A stretch of DNA of 64,000 nt from Alphaproteobacteria bacterium LSUCC0396. GTDB lineage: Bacteria; Pseudomonadota; Alphaproteobacteria; Puniceispirillales; Puniceispirillaceae. The translations under genes and the position numbers were made by a program. Location of the stretch: positions 124,001-188,000 of the forward strand of contig CP166131.1 in the NCBI GenBank assembly GCA_041228345.1, written 5' to 3'. Below the pieces are notes generated by a model, which saw only the letters and a program-made list of their open reading frames with translations, had not been told where the DNA came from and searched no databases. Below, piece after piece: positions 28,441 to 35,423 of the stretch (its first letter is position 1; each line of letters begins with the position of its first letter).

Positions 28441-28470
28441 GGCCAGCGCAAAGGCTGGCCGAGTTTAGGG
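28441..28470. repeat. terminator-repeat copy 4 (short form)
   Basis: Begins GGCCAGCGCAAAGGCTGGCC and continues GAGTTTAGGG, the same right arm as the copy at 29685. It lacks the A7 tract on the left, so termination on the minus strand would be weak. Confidence 0.7.
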
Positions 28471-28510
28471 GTGGGATGAACACCAAGGTTCACCCGACCG
28501 CTAGTCAGGG

Positions 28511-28777
28511 CTAGTTAACATAGATTTCTGAAACAGTTGTTTCTAAAATGTGACCAGAATCCGCCATTTTGGCACCGTTAGCTTCAATAAATTTTTGCAT
28601 ATGCTCTGGGCTGAGCGCGTTAAGCACCACACAAACCTTTTTTTCATCATCTGGTGCGTGGCCGTGATATATTTCAAACATACCTGCGGCGCGCGCGATT
28701 GGCTGATGTGAGTAGAAAGCCTGCTCCCACTCGGCGAATGTATTTCTTATTTCAAACTTCAGTATCGCAGTAACCAT
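28511..28777 (-). CDS. small protein resembling DUF3764
   Basis: 88 residues starting MVTAILKFEIRNTFAEWEQAF at ATG 28777, behind GGAGAGGGG. The pattern of N-terminal strand, EW-containing helix, GMFEIYHGHAPDDEKKV and C-terminal GHILETTVSEIYV resembles the small DUF3764 proteins I know from marine cyanobacteria (ferredoxin-like, dimeric alpha-beta barrel type). Assigned from memory of the pattern; function unknown. Leftward single-gene cassette bounded by repeat copies. Confidence 0.6.
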   Translation of the reverse strand: MVTAILKFEIRNTFAEWEQAFYSHQPIARAAGMFEIYHGHAPDDEKKVCVVLNALSPEHMQKFIEANGAKMADSGHILETTVSEIYVN

Positions 28778-28801
28778 AACCCCTCTCCTTTTTGAATACT
28801 C

Positions 28802-28922
28802 TGCCACAAAAAAAGGCCAGCGCAAAGGCTGGCCGAGGCTGAAGAAAAACAAATGCGCGGGGGTAGGAAGCGCACCTGCAAACTAAAGATGGCTCAGTAA
28901 TGTTACATTTATTTGTCAGTTA
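28802..28922. repeat. 121-bp repeat, copy B (double terminator unit)
   Basis: Second copy of the unit at 27858-27978. The only difference (A to G on the minus strand) lies in the stem of the first hairpin and turns an A-U pair into G-U, leaving the stem paired. Confidence 0.88.
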
Positions 28923-28954
28923 TTTGTTTTTTTGATGAAGCACAACGTTGTCCT

Positions 28955-29140
28955 ATGGAACTGGTGACCTTGCTATTGGGGTTCGTTTCAGGATTCTCTT
29001 GGGGCACGGCGAAGGTGAAATTGGCTACGAGCGTTGGTGATACGTATGTCGAGGCTCTAAAGGCAGCGGCTGAGTTGATTAGGGGGCGGAATATTAAAAA
29101 GTCTATTTGTCTGAAGTCTGGCGTTCTAGGATACGCCTGA
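28955..29140 (+). CDS. possible small membrane protein
   Basis: 61-codon plus-strand frame starting MELVTLLLGFVSGFSWGTAK, with one plausible hydrophobic segment and an amphipathic helix. No good ribosome-binding site, and its end overlaps the 3' end of the minus-strand gene at 29103. The only rightward candidate in the cassette array; weak. Confidence 0.25.
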   Translation: MELVTLLLGFVSGFSWGTAKVKLATSVGDTYVEALKAAAELIRGRNIKKSICLKSGVLGYA

Positions 29141-29300
29141 TACGCTTCAATTCAATAGAGTGATTGTCTAAACCAAGATTTCGCCTGATGAAGCCAATTA
29201 GCCAGACAACACAAATGCTCAATACCAAATAAACAGTGAATTTAAGCCAAAAAACTATCTGGTTTATCTGGGCGACAATGTCATTAATGATTTCAGTCAT
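29103..29300 (-). CDS. small single-span membrane protein
   Basis: 65 residues with one transmembrane segment (FTVYLVLSICVVWLIGFI, about residues 21-38) and a basic C-terminal helix (LKRIRRILERQ). Its ATG overlaps the stop of the tiny upstream ORF (ATGA), making a three-gene coupled unit with 29297-29371 and 29368-29658. Not recognised. Confidence 0.5.
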   Translation of the reverse strand: MTEIINDIVAQINQIVFWLKFTVYLVLSICVVWLIGFIRRNLGLDNHSIELKRIRRILERQTSDK

Positions 29301-29371
29301 CGGTTGGGCTCACCCGAAGCCGTCTGGCTTAACAGGGTCAGGAATATGGCTGTTAGCAGGGTGCGGGTCAT
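29297..29371 (-). CDS. 24-residue signal-peptide-like ORF, likely truncated
   Basis: Starts MTRTLLTAIFLTLLSQTASG and stops four residues later. ATGA overlaps join it to the gene before (29368) and after (29300). The DNA closely matches the start of the secreted coiled-coil gene at 26937, so it looks like a remnant or minimal version of that gene whose mature part was lost. Confidence 0.5.
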   Translation of the reverse strand: MTRTLLTAIFLTLLSQTASGEPNR

Positions 29372-29658
29372 TCAAGTCCTTCAATCACTCTGACATCACG
29401 CTCGACATCACCTAGTAGCGCAAATGCAGCCTGATAAGCATCACTTGTGATAGCAGCTCGAGCTGCATCGGTGCTTACAAACTCAATAATAACCGTCCGC
29501 TGCTGAATACCATTCTCAAAGGTAGCCACCGGCATCCCCCTAGCTATGAATTTAGCACCAGCATTTGTCATAGCTTCCAGAGCTTTTGGAGCATATTCGC
29601 TTAGATTCTGATCATTTGGAGTGTCTCGATATGAGACCACTATGTATCCTTTTGGCAT
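29368..29658 (-). CDS. DUF1330-family protein
   Basis: 96 residues, start ATG 29658 (MPKGYIVVSYRDTP) behind GGAGG; a shorter-spaced upstream ATG at 29670 is less likely. The pattern YIVVSYRDTPND..YAPKA, AGAKFIARGMPVATFENG and RTVIIEF..DAARAAITSDAYQAA is the DUF1330 dimeric alpha-beta barrel. Function unknown. First gene of a leftward coupled unit behind repeat copy 29685. Confidence 0.8.
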   Translation of the reverse strand: MPKGYIVVSYRDTPNDQNLSEYAPKALEAMTNAGAKFIARGMPVATFENGIQQRTVIIEFVSTDAARAAITSDAYQAAFALLGDVERDVRVIEGLE

Positions 29659-29684
29659 CGCTTCCTCCATTTTTAAAAAAATCC

Positions 29685-29727
29685 TGCCACAAAAAAAGGC
29701 CAGCGCAAAGGCTGGCCGAGTTTAGGG
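29685..29727 (-). terminator. terminator-repeat copy 5
   Basis: TGCCACAAAAAAAGGCCAGC then the matching GGCTGGCC and GAGTTTAGGG. On the minus strand it is a hairpin followed by T7, separating the integrase/30042 operon from the DUF1330 unit. Confidence 0.8.
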
Positions 29728-29765
29728 AGAAAATGCGTTAGGTTCAGCGTTGAGGCTGCGCTGAT

Positions 29766-29838
29766 ATTGTGACGGTTTTGTGGTTGGAATAGTGTCATTG
29801 CAAGGCTAGCTCCGTAGGGGCGGAGCGACTGTCACAAT
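29766..29838. other. extended nested stem-loop (candidate structured RNA or DNA site)
   Basis: Outer stem 29766-29777 with 29827-29838 (ATTGTGACGGTT against its partner ending GTCACAAT, two G-U pairs in RNA). An inner hairpin GCTCCG/CGGAGC is at 29809-29826. Not part of any frame. Confidence 0.5.
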
Positions 29839-30041
29839 CCAACTCAATTTCTTTGAAAGCCGTGTTTGACAACAAATAACTTAACCACTAAATATAGTCA
29901 AAATAAGTCAAAAACATACAACATAGTCGATTTCTAGGCTGCAATGTCCCCAGTTGTTACTGCCCTCTCGCTTGGATTTACTATCCTATTTTTAATAACC
30001 TACAACATTGCAGTAGGGTAGTGATGAGGCAAGCTTGTTGG

Positions 30042-30653
30042 TCATTTGAGTGCGCCTTGGTTTCGTAAGTCATAATACTGCCGCGCAGCGGAAACAAAGT
30101 CCAGTTCATCAGCAAACAAAACTGACGCACAATCTTGTCCAAACTGGGCAAATTTGGTGCCGCTGCTGATGCCTTTCGTTGGGGGCATCTTCATATGTTC
30201 CGTAAAGGTTTGGAAACAGGCGCGGGCAAGGGCTAAGCCAACTGGGCTTGCTCCAGATCGCGGTAAAGCTGAGGTTGCTGCCCTAAATTTGGAAATTTCC
30301 AAAACCCAGCTATCAAGCAGTTCATTCGGCCAAATCTCATTTTTCTCGTTTTCGTTTACCCGAAATGTAGTTGAAAAATAGGATCTTGCTGTAGGGTCAA
30401 GGTTTTCAATAGCGATTTTTAGTTTTTTAACCGCAGCCTCTAGTTTGTCTATCTGGGCATCTCTCTGCTTGCCCTTCACAACAATGCCCGGGGGCGGCTT
30501 AGAGATATGACTGCGAACTTTTGCATAAAGCAAAGATGCAAAGAAAATTTGTGCCTCTGTGGATAGTTCTCTTTTTGAATAGAGACCTATTACCTTGGCA
30601 AGGTCACCTTCAACATCTTTAAAGGGGTTGATTTTCACATTAGCTGAACTCAT
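30042..30653 (-). CDS. hypothetical protein coupled to the integrase
   Basis: 203 residues from ATG 30653 (MSSANVKINPFKDVEG) behind AGGGGGG. The start overlaps the integrase stop (ATGA), implying coupled translation. Helical, with a charged stretch IDKLEAAVKKLKIAIENL; no motif recognised and no membrane segment. Small genes of this kind often follow integrases in genomic islands; a role in integration or maintenance is only a guess. Confidence 0.6.
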   Translation of the reverse strand: MSSANVKINPFKDVEGDLAKVIGLYSKRELSTEAQIFFASLLYAKVRSHISKPPPGIVVKGKQRDAQIDKLEAAVKKLKIAIENLDPTARSYFSTTFRVNENEKNEIWPNELLDSWVLEISKFRAATSALPRSGASPVGLALARACFQTFTEHMKMPPTKGISSGTKFAQFGQDCASVLFADELDFVSAARQYYDLRNQGALK

Positions 30654-31927
30654 TTTGCCCCCCTTAAAAAAGCATCCCAATGGGTCATCATTGTTATTCT
30701 TGGCTCAACTGAAACAGAATGGTCGTATGTTTTTCCAACGCCGCGCAGGCTGCGGCTTGATTGAGCTTCAGACATTTCATCAGGGTAGCCGTTCTCTGAT
30801 GCCCAAGTTTTAAAACAATGCCTCATCCCGTGCGCTGTTGGTATGTCTGGCGAGTCAGAATGCCGCCATTCTACAAGCTCGTCTTTGCTGAGAATTCTTT
30901 GCAACATTCGTCTTGGCGCATCATTATCGATTTTTTCACCTCTGGAATTTACAAATATGTATCTACCCGACCCAGTTTGAGGCGCCATTACCTCAAGCAC
31001 TTTACGCATAGCGGGGGATATCCAACATTTAAAGCGGCGCTTTGTTTTTTTGTTTCCCTTCATTTTGTCTGCGGGTATTTCCCAAACATCTCCATAGATC
31101 TCAGACCATTCGGCCTCTGCAGCATTTTCTGGCCGCACTGCGGATAGCATCAACCAAATAAGAACTTGGGATGGACTTGTTTTGATTTGGGTTAAGCGGC
31201 TGTATATCTCGGGGAGGCGGGCATAGTCGACAAAGCCTCTGGGCTTTTCATAATGGGCAACACGCATCGCCTCATCACTTAAATTTATATCTGCAGGGTT
31301 ATCCAGCCTGAGCTCAAATCTGGTGCTTTGAGACAAGCTGAAAATTTGGCGTGTGTTGCGCCACACCTTTTTCATAAGCGGGTTCTTGTTTTCCCACTTA
31401 TTGTCAGCTGTAAGCATAAAGATCACGTCTTTACGCGTAATTTCTGAAATTGACCTATTCCCAAGAACAGGAATGGCGTGATTTTCAACATACGCCCAAT
31501 TTTGCTTCGCAACCTTATCTGATCCCCATTCTTTGTTAACAGCTTTATTATCCCACCAGATGCGTGCAAATTCGGCAAATGTGTATTTGCCGTTTCGGTT
31601 AGACGCTGCCTTTATGGCGGAATCGAACTTTACCGCATTATCACCGAGTTTCAGCGCAGACCTTATTTGATCAACAGAATAGCCTTCCGCAAAATATGAC
31701 TTTGCAAGTTCGTGTTTGCGCTTAGCCACTGCAAAGGTCAGCTCAGAAGGGCTGTAACCGCCAAGATCAAGCGTCTTAACTTTACCGTTGCGCTTCAATC
31801 TTGATCTGAAAGTTTTGCGTTTAGATTGGTAAACCCTTAGCTGTAGATTTCCTCCGCAGCTGAAGTCCGTATAGGGCTTATCTATCTCGCATTTTGCAGC
31901 GCGAACTTCATTGTCTGTTTTGAGCAT
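30650..31927 (-). CDS. int: tyrosine recombinase (phage/island integrase)
   Basis: 425 residues. The N-terminal arm-binding domain (residues 1-90, LRVYQSKRKTFRSRLK) is of the DUF4102 type, followed by a SAM-like core-binding domain (TFAEFARIWWDNKAVNKEWG) and a catalytic domain. Catalytic residues visible: Arg in MLSAVRPENAAEAEWSEI, His-x-x-Arg as HGMRHCFKTWASENG, and the C-terminal Tyr in GVGKTYDHS. It is at the right end transcribed inward and is the presumed integrase for the tRNA-Glu attachment site. Confidence 0.93.
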   Translation of the reverse strand: MLKTDNEVRAAKCEIDKPYTDFSCGGNLQLRVYQSKRKTFRSRLKRNGKVKTLDLGGYSPSELTFAVAKRKHELAKSYFAEGYSVDQIRSALKLGDNAVKFDSAIKAASNRNGKYTFAEFARIWWDNKAVNKEWGSDKVAKQNWAYVENHAIPVLGNRSISEITRKDVIFMLTADNKWENKNPLMKKVWRNTRQIFSLSQSTRFELRLDNPADINLSDEAMRVAHYEKPRGFVDYARLPEIYSRLTQIKTSPSQVLIWLMLSAVRPENAAEAEWSEIYGDVWEIPADKMKGNKKTKRRFKCWISPAMRKVLEVMAPQTGSGRYIFVNSRGEKIDNDAPRRMLQRILSKDELVEWRHSDSPDIPTAHGMRHCFKTWASENGYPDEMSEAQSSRSLRGVGKTYDHSVSVEPRITMMTHWDAFLRGAK

Positions 31928-31950
31928 AACTAATGCACAATCTCACCAAA

Positions 31951-31982
31951 TGGGTACCTATATCACTAAATAGGTACCTTTT
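31951..31982. promoter_or_regulatory. paired GGTACCT sites at right end (candidate arm sites)
   Basis: GGGTACCTAT at 31951 and TAGGTACCTTTTT at 31970, matching the pair near the left end. They lie just upstream of the integrase start, so they could also serve in integrase autoregulation. Confidence 0.55.
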
Positions 31983-32112
31983 TCCGGTGTTATTGTCAAT
32001 TAAGGTTAGTTGCAGTGAGTTGTAGTTAGATATCTAATTAGTTTTCTAAACTACTGATATATAATTAAACCTATAAAGAAAATTATCTTTATTAATAGCT
32101 TATAGAAAATAA

Positions 32113-32137
32113 TTCGAATCCCCTACGGGATGCCAAA
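32113..32137. repeat. right attachment site (attR)
   Basis: 25-bp exact copy of the tRNA-Glu 3' end at 19623-19647, without the rest of a tRNA. Confidence 0.92.
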
Positions 32138-32291
32138 TCTTGTCTCCACTATAATTCCCCATGATATTTTGCCGCGTTTTCGCCCCGCTTTTGGCTTGCG
32201 CGCCAGATTATTATATCTGATCATTTCCTGCGGCGTTTTCAGCGCCCTCTAGGGTCGGGGTTTAGGAAAAAGGGTGAGGCAAAGTGGCAGA

Positions 32292-32483
32292 ATGACTGAT
32301 CAACGAAACGCAAATCATCCAAATAGTAAATCAGCGGTAAGCGCAAACCCTATTTTGCAGCCGCAATGCCCGTCTTGTGGGCGGCCGGAAAATATCGTCT
32401 GGGTGCATGGTCACGGCCAATGTGCGCATTGCCGAATGAATGTCATGCCATGTTGCGATGGTGAAACCTGCGACGCGCCGTAA
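32292..32483 (+). CDS. small zinc-ribbon protein
   Basis: 63 residues from ATG 32292 (MTDQRNANHPNSKS). Two CxxC knuckles (CPSCGRPE and CAHCRMNVMP) followed by CCDGETC indicate metal binding. Not recognised beyond that. First gene to the right of the integrated element. Confidence 0.6.
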   Translation: MTDQRNANHPNSKSAVSANPILQPQCPSCGRPENIVWVHGHGQCAHCRMNVMPCCDGETCDAP

Positions 32484-32593
32484 CAGGCGAGGTGGGGCCG
32501 TATCCGCGACAAACTGGCTCGCAGCATAATTGACCCTTGCCATCAACGTTAGAACCGCTATAACTCGACCATTATTCTGATTGGGAGATCATA

Positions 32594-32692
32594 ATGAACG
32601 CGACTGTAGGTGTTTTACTCGTAATTGGCTTTCCGCTTGCGCTGATGGTGGCGCTGTGGGTTTTCGGCAAGGTTTCTGTACGCCCCGAATAA
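32594..32692 (+). CDS. 32-residue single-span membrane peptide
   Basis: MNATVGVLLVIGFPLALMVA begins a hydrophobic helix that ends in a short basic tail (GKVSVRPE). Preceded by GGGAGATCATA, an acceptable ribosome-binding site. No family recognised; small subunits of membrane complexes look like this. Confidence 0.45.
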   Translation: MNATVGVLLVIGFPLALMVALWVFGKVSVRPE

Positions 32693-32728
32693 GCCTATCG
32701 CTGCTAGCCGTTACGACGGGGGGCATGA

Positions 32729-33139
32729 CTAGGCTTGATCTAGTGCCTCAGTGGCTGCATGAAATGCCAAGAGAACACATTTATGCCGGTTGCGGATATC
32801 GCGCACCGGCATAAATTTTGCCATATCTTCATTGGGTGGGTTATCTTGCTCTTTGCCAATCCATTGGGCAAATTGAGCGGTCATCTGGCTGGCATCAGCA
32901 GGCGTGATCCCAGCAAAATTTTCAATTAACAGCCCCGCACCAGCCTCGCATAACGCACAGCCGCGGACTTTGATACCGATCTGGCTGATTGCGCCATTAT
33001 CCAGCGTGAAAGAAACATCAACACGGTCACCGCAGGTAGGGTTGTCACGGCTGGCCTGAAACGGTGCTGTGGGGTCTAGCTCACGCGTTCGCGATAGTTT
33101 AGCAAATTCCAGAATCTGTTTCTGATAAAGCGCGTCCAA
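32729..33139 (-). CDS. NifU/SufU-like iron-sulfur cluster scaffold
   Basis: 136 residues. The three ligand cysteines of the IscU/SufU fold are visible: NPTCGDRVDV (about residue 36), GCALCEAGAGL (about residues 80-84) and RHKCVLLAF near the C-terminus. It lacks the LPPVK motif of true IscU, as in the SufU-like group. Likely to assemble or transfer Fe-S clusters or handle sulfur. It stands alone on the minus strand. Confidence 0.8.
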   Translation of the reverse strand: MDALYQKQILEFAKLSRTRELDPTAPFQASRDNPTCGDRVDVSFTLDNGAISQIGIKVRGCALCEAGAGLLIENFAGITPADASQMTAQFAQWIGKEQDNPPNEDMAKFMPVRDIRNRHKCVLLAFHAATEALDQA

Positions 33140-33168
33140 AAATCTGGTTCCCGCGTGAGCTGTTAAAA

Positions 33169-33306
33169 TTATCCGGCTTTGGTGATTAACAAAAACACCG
33201 AAACTGCTGCTGAAACATAAGTGGCGACAATGAGCCAGTGCATTGACATATAGACGTTTTCTTCAGGCACGTGGGCTGGGCGTGGTTTATTCGCTGATGA
33301 AGCCAT
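33169..33306 (-). CDS. small single-span membrane protein
   Basis: 45 residues from ATG 33306 (MASSANKPRPAHVPEENVYM) behind GGGGG; longer starts at 33324 and 33402 are possible. One C-terminal membrane helix (MHWLIVATYVSAAVSVFLLI). Not recognised; it resembles small accessory subunits of respiratory complexes only in form. Confidence 0.5.
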   Translation of the reverse strand: MASSANKPRPAHVPEENVYMSMHWLIVATYVSAAVSVFLLITKAG

Positions 33307-33557
33307 TGGTGGATCCCCCGACATTCTTAAAATCAATTTAGACCTGTTGTTGTCATAGCCCGAGGATAGGCCAAAAACAAGCCATTTGCGTTTGATTTCC
33401 ATAAAAATTGGCAGCGGTTTTTTAATAATTATTCATTTTGTTAAAAAAATGATTATTTTCAAGTTCGGGTGTTGAAGCCCAGAAAAAACCCCTCTAGGCT
33501 CTTCGCTGGTTTACACAAAAAAAAACGTATTCTCGAGAAAGTGATCCCCCAAATCTT

Positions 33558-34091
33558 ATGCGTTTCCTGATCTTGTTCATAACTCTCTTGGCCGGTTGGC
33601 TGCTGATGTCGGGCTATTATAACGGCCTGTTGATTGGGCTTGGCGTCGCGAGTTGCTTGCTTTGCGCCTGGCTTAGCCTACGCATTGGGGCAATTGACCG
33701 TGAGGGGCTTCCAACCCATTTATTTTCCAAATTACCTGCCTATCTGGTGTGGCTAATCGGCGAAATCATTTCATCAAATATTGCCACCGCCAAAATCATC
33801 CTGCGCGGAACATCGGATCCAGAGTTATTTGAGGTGCCGGCCAATCAGAAGACCGCGGCAGGCCTCGCCAACTACGCTAATTCCATTACCCTTACACCCG
33901 GCACTGTAACAGTTGACATTGACGAGGCTAAAACAGGGCCAAGCCGGTTTTTAGTGCATGCGCTTCATCCGCAATTTGGCGATGATGTGCGCGGTGGCGA
34001 TATGGATCAGCGCAATTGCGCGCTTGAGGGCGATACAGCAAATATCGCACTTCAGCCTGCCAGAAACGCAGCTAGGAAACCTGCCAAATGA
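33558..34091 (+). CDS. mnhE: Mrp/Mnh Na+/H+ antiporter subunit E
   Basis: 177 residues, two N-terminal membrane helices then a cytoplasmic domain with the MnhE block NSITLTPGTVTVDI and FLVHAL. First gene of a ten-gene operon in which adjacent frames overlap or nearly touch. Mrp complexes exchange Na+ (or K+, Ca2+) for protons at the inner membrane; subunit E is needed for assembly and activity. Confidence 0.93.
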   Translation: MRFLILFITLLAGWLLMSGYYNGLLIGLGVASCLLCAWLSLRIGAIDREGLPTHLFSKLPAYLVWLIGEIISSNIATAKIILRGTSDPELFEVPANQKTAAGLANYANSITLTPGTVTVDIDEAKTGPSRFLVHALHPQFGDDVRGGDMDQRNCALEGDTANIALQPARNAARKPAK

Positions 34092-34366
34092 TGATGATTG
34101 TTGCGATGATCGCCTGTGCGGTGTGTTTGGTGATGGCGCTCGTGCGGACTGCATTAGGGCCAACAGCTTTTGACCGTGTGCTTGCCGTGAATGCGATTGG
34201 CACGCTGATTATTCTTGGCATCTCACTGCATGGGTTTGTGATGGGACGCCCAGAATTTGTCGATATCGCGCTGCTTTACGCGATTTTGAATTTTATTGGC
34301 ACCTTTGCGGTTTTAAAGATTTTCAGCACAGGCTCGCTTGGTGATAATTCCGCGGGGTCGAAATGA
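34088..34366 (+). CDS. mnhF: Mrp/Mnh antiporter subunit F
   Basis: 92 residues, three membrane helices, with RTALGPTAFDRVLAVNAIGT, a conserved MnhF motif. Overlaps mnhE (ATGA) and mnhG. Confidence 0.93.
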   Translation: MMMIVAMIACAVCLVMALVRTALGPTAFDRVLAVNAIGTLIILGISLHGFVMGRPEFVDIALLYAILNFIGTFAVLKIFSTGSLGDNSAGSK

Positions 34367-34797
34367 TGGATATGCTCATCACCATCCTGTCCGGCCTATC
34401 AATTGCCATTGGCGTGATTGCGTTATTGATTGGCAGCCTTGGCCTTATTCGCCTTCCAGATGTTTTTTGCCGAATCCATGCGGTAGGGATGATTGATACT
34501 GCCGGGGCCAGCTTTATTATTCTGGGTATGGTAATCCATCAAGGCTATAGCCTTGTCAGTGTTAAATTGCTGCTTATTGGTGTTTTCCTATTTTTCACCA
34601 GCCCAATTGCAACGCATGCGGTCGCGCAGGTTGCGCATAAGATGGGGGTAAAACCTGTTGGACGAGACCTCATCAAAAAAGCACCGGCCGCGCCTGTAGT
34701 TAAAAATGGGCCAACGAAAAATGGTTCAGCGAAAAATGCTTCAGTCAAGAATACCGGCACCAAAGCGTCAGCGGCTAGCGCGAAAAGGAAATCATAA
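34363..34797 (+). CDS. mnhG: Mrp/Mnh antiporter subunit G
   Basis: 144 residues. The three-helix core with GSLGLIRLPDVFCRIHAVGM and FLFFTSPIATHAVAQVAH is typical of MnhG. An unusual C-terminal tail of about 40 residues is rich in Lys, Ala, Asn and Ser with repeated KNG/KNA/KNT steps, likely cytoplasmic and disordered. Confidence 0.92.
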   Translation: MMDMLITILSGLSIAIGVIALLIGSLGLIRLPDVFCRIHAVGMIDTAGASFIILGMVIHQGYSLVSVKLLLIGVFLFFTSPIATHAVAQVAHKMGVKPVGRDLIKKAPAAPVVKNGPTKNGSAKNASVKNTGTKASAASAKRKS

Positions 34798-35423
34798 TGG
34801 CCGGTTTAATCATTAATATCTTTTTGCTAGCGCTGCTGGTCCTTATCGCAGTTATGGTGGTTCGCTCGGGCCGTCTTTACGCGGTTATTGTCATGTCAGG
34901 CGCCTATTCGCTGACGTCAGCGGCGATGTTTGTCAATCTGGACGCGGTTGATGTTGCGTTCACCGAGGCCGCGGTAGGCGCAGGTATTTCGACAGTGTTG
35001 TTCCTTGCCGCGATGGCTTATGTGCCAGCGGACGAAAAACCAAGCCAGAATCGCAATTTGCTGGCGGGATTGATCTGCGTCGGGGCAGGGGCATTATTAC
35101 TATTAGCGGTGTTTGATTTGCCAACTCTTGGCGATCCAATGGCACCGGTTCACCAGCATGTTGCGCCGCGTTATCTCGCTGAAAGTGGCAGCGCGCTTCA
35201 TATCCCTAATGTTGTGACCACAGTTTTGGCTAGCTATCGCGGCTTTGACACGCTTGGCGAGACGATCGTTGTCTTTACTGCCGGTCTTGGTGTTTTGATG
35301 CTCTTGGCGGGATTCACCCGAACCGGGCGGATAAACCCCATCCCGGCGAAAACTGGGTCGGCGAAAAAAGATGGCGGCAAGTCGAAATCATCATCGGCCA
35401 CGCCGAAAGGGAGCAAGGTATGA
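34797..35423 (+). CDS. MbhD-MbhE type subunit (DUF4040), equivalent to the C-terminal part of MrpA
   Basis: 208 residues. The first half is the DUF4040/MbhD module (YSLTSAAMFVNLDAVDVAFT, AAVGAGISTVLFLAAM). The second is MbhE-like (VVTTVLASYRGFDTLGETIV then a helix). In canonical Mrp systems both modules are fused to the large MrpA subunit; here they form a separate protein, as in Mbh-like arrangements. A Lys/Ser-rich tail follows. Confidence 0.85.
   Translation: MAGLIINIFLLALLVLIAVMVVRSGRLYAVIVMSGAYSLTSAAMFVNLDAVDVAFTEAAVGAGISTVLFLAAMAYVPADEKPSQNRNLLAGLICVGAGALLLLAVFDLPTLGDPMAPVHQHVAPRYLAESGSALHIPNVVTTVLASYRGFDTLGETIVVFTAGLGVLMLLAGFTRTGRINPIPAKTGSAKKDGGKSKSSSATPKGSKV

Larger units (their letters stand above)
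29659..30041. other. gene-free stretch of the element with terminator repeat and a structured segment
   Basis: 383 bp. It holds the terminator-repeat copy at 29685-29727, a strong extended stem-loop at 29766-29838, and a 9-bp inverted repeat (CTGCAATGT 29939-29947 with ACATTGCAG 30005-30013). No coding frame seen. Confidence 0.6.
31928..32291. other. right end of the element and flank, no gene
   Basis: 364 bp. AGGTACC arm-like sites lie at 31951-31982, an AT-rich stretch at 31990-32110, attR at 32113-32137, then chromosomal sequence up to the zinc-ribbon gene. Confidence 0.7.

Noticed and set aside
25473-29727. Interpretation of the repeats as integron attC sites
   Set aside because: No GTTRRRY/RYYYAAC pairs and no IntI-type integrase; the hairpin plus T-tract reads as a terminator.
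25473-29727. Interpretation of the repeats as a CRISPR array
   Set aside because: Spacing is irregular (hundreds of bp) with genes between copies, and there are no cas genes.
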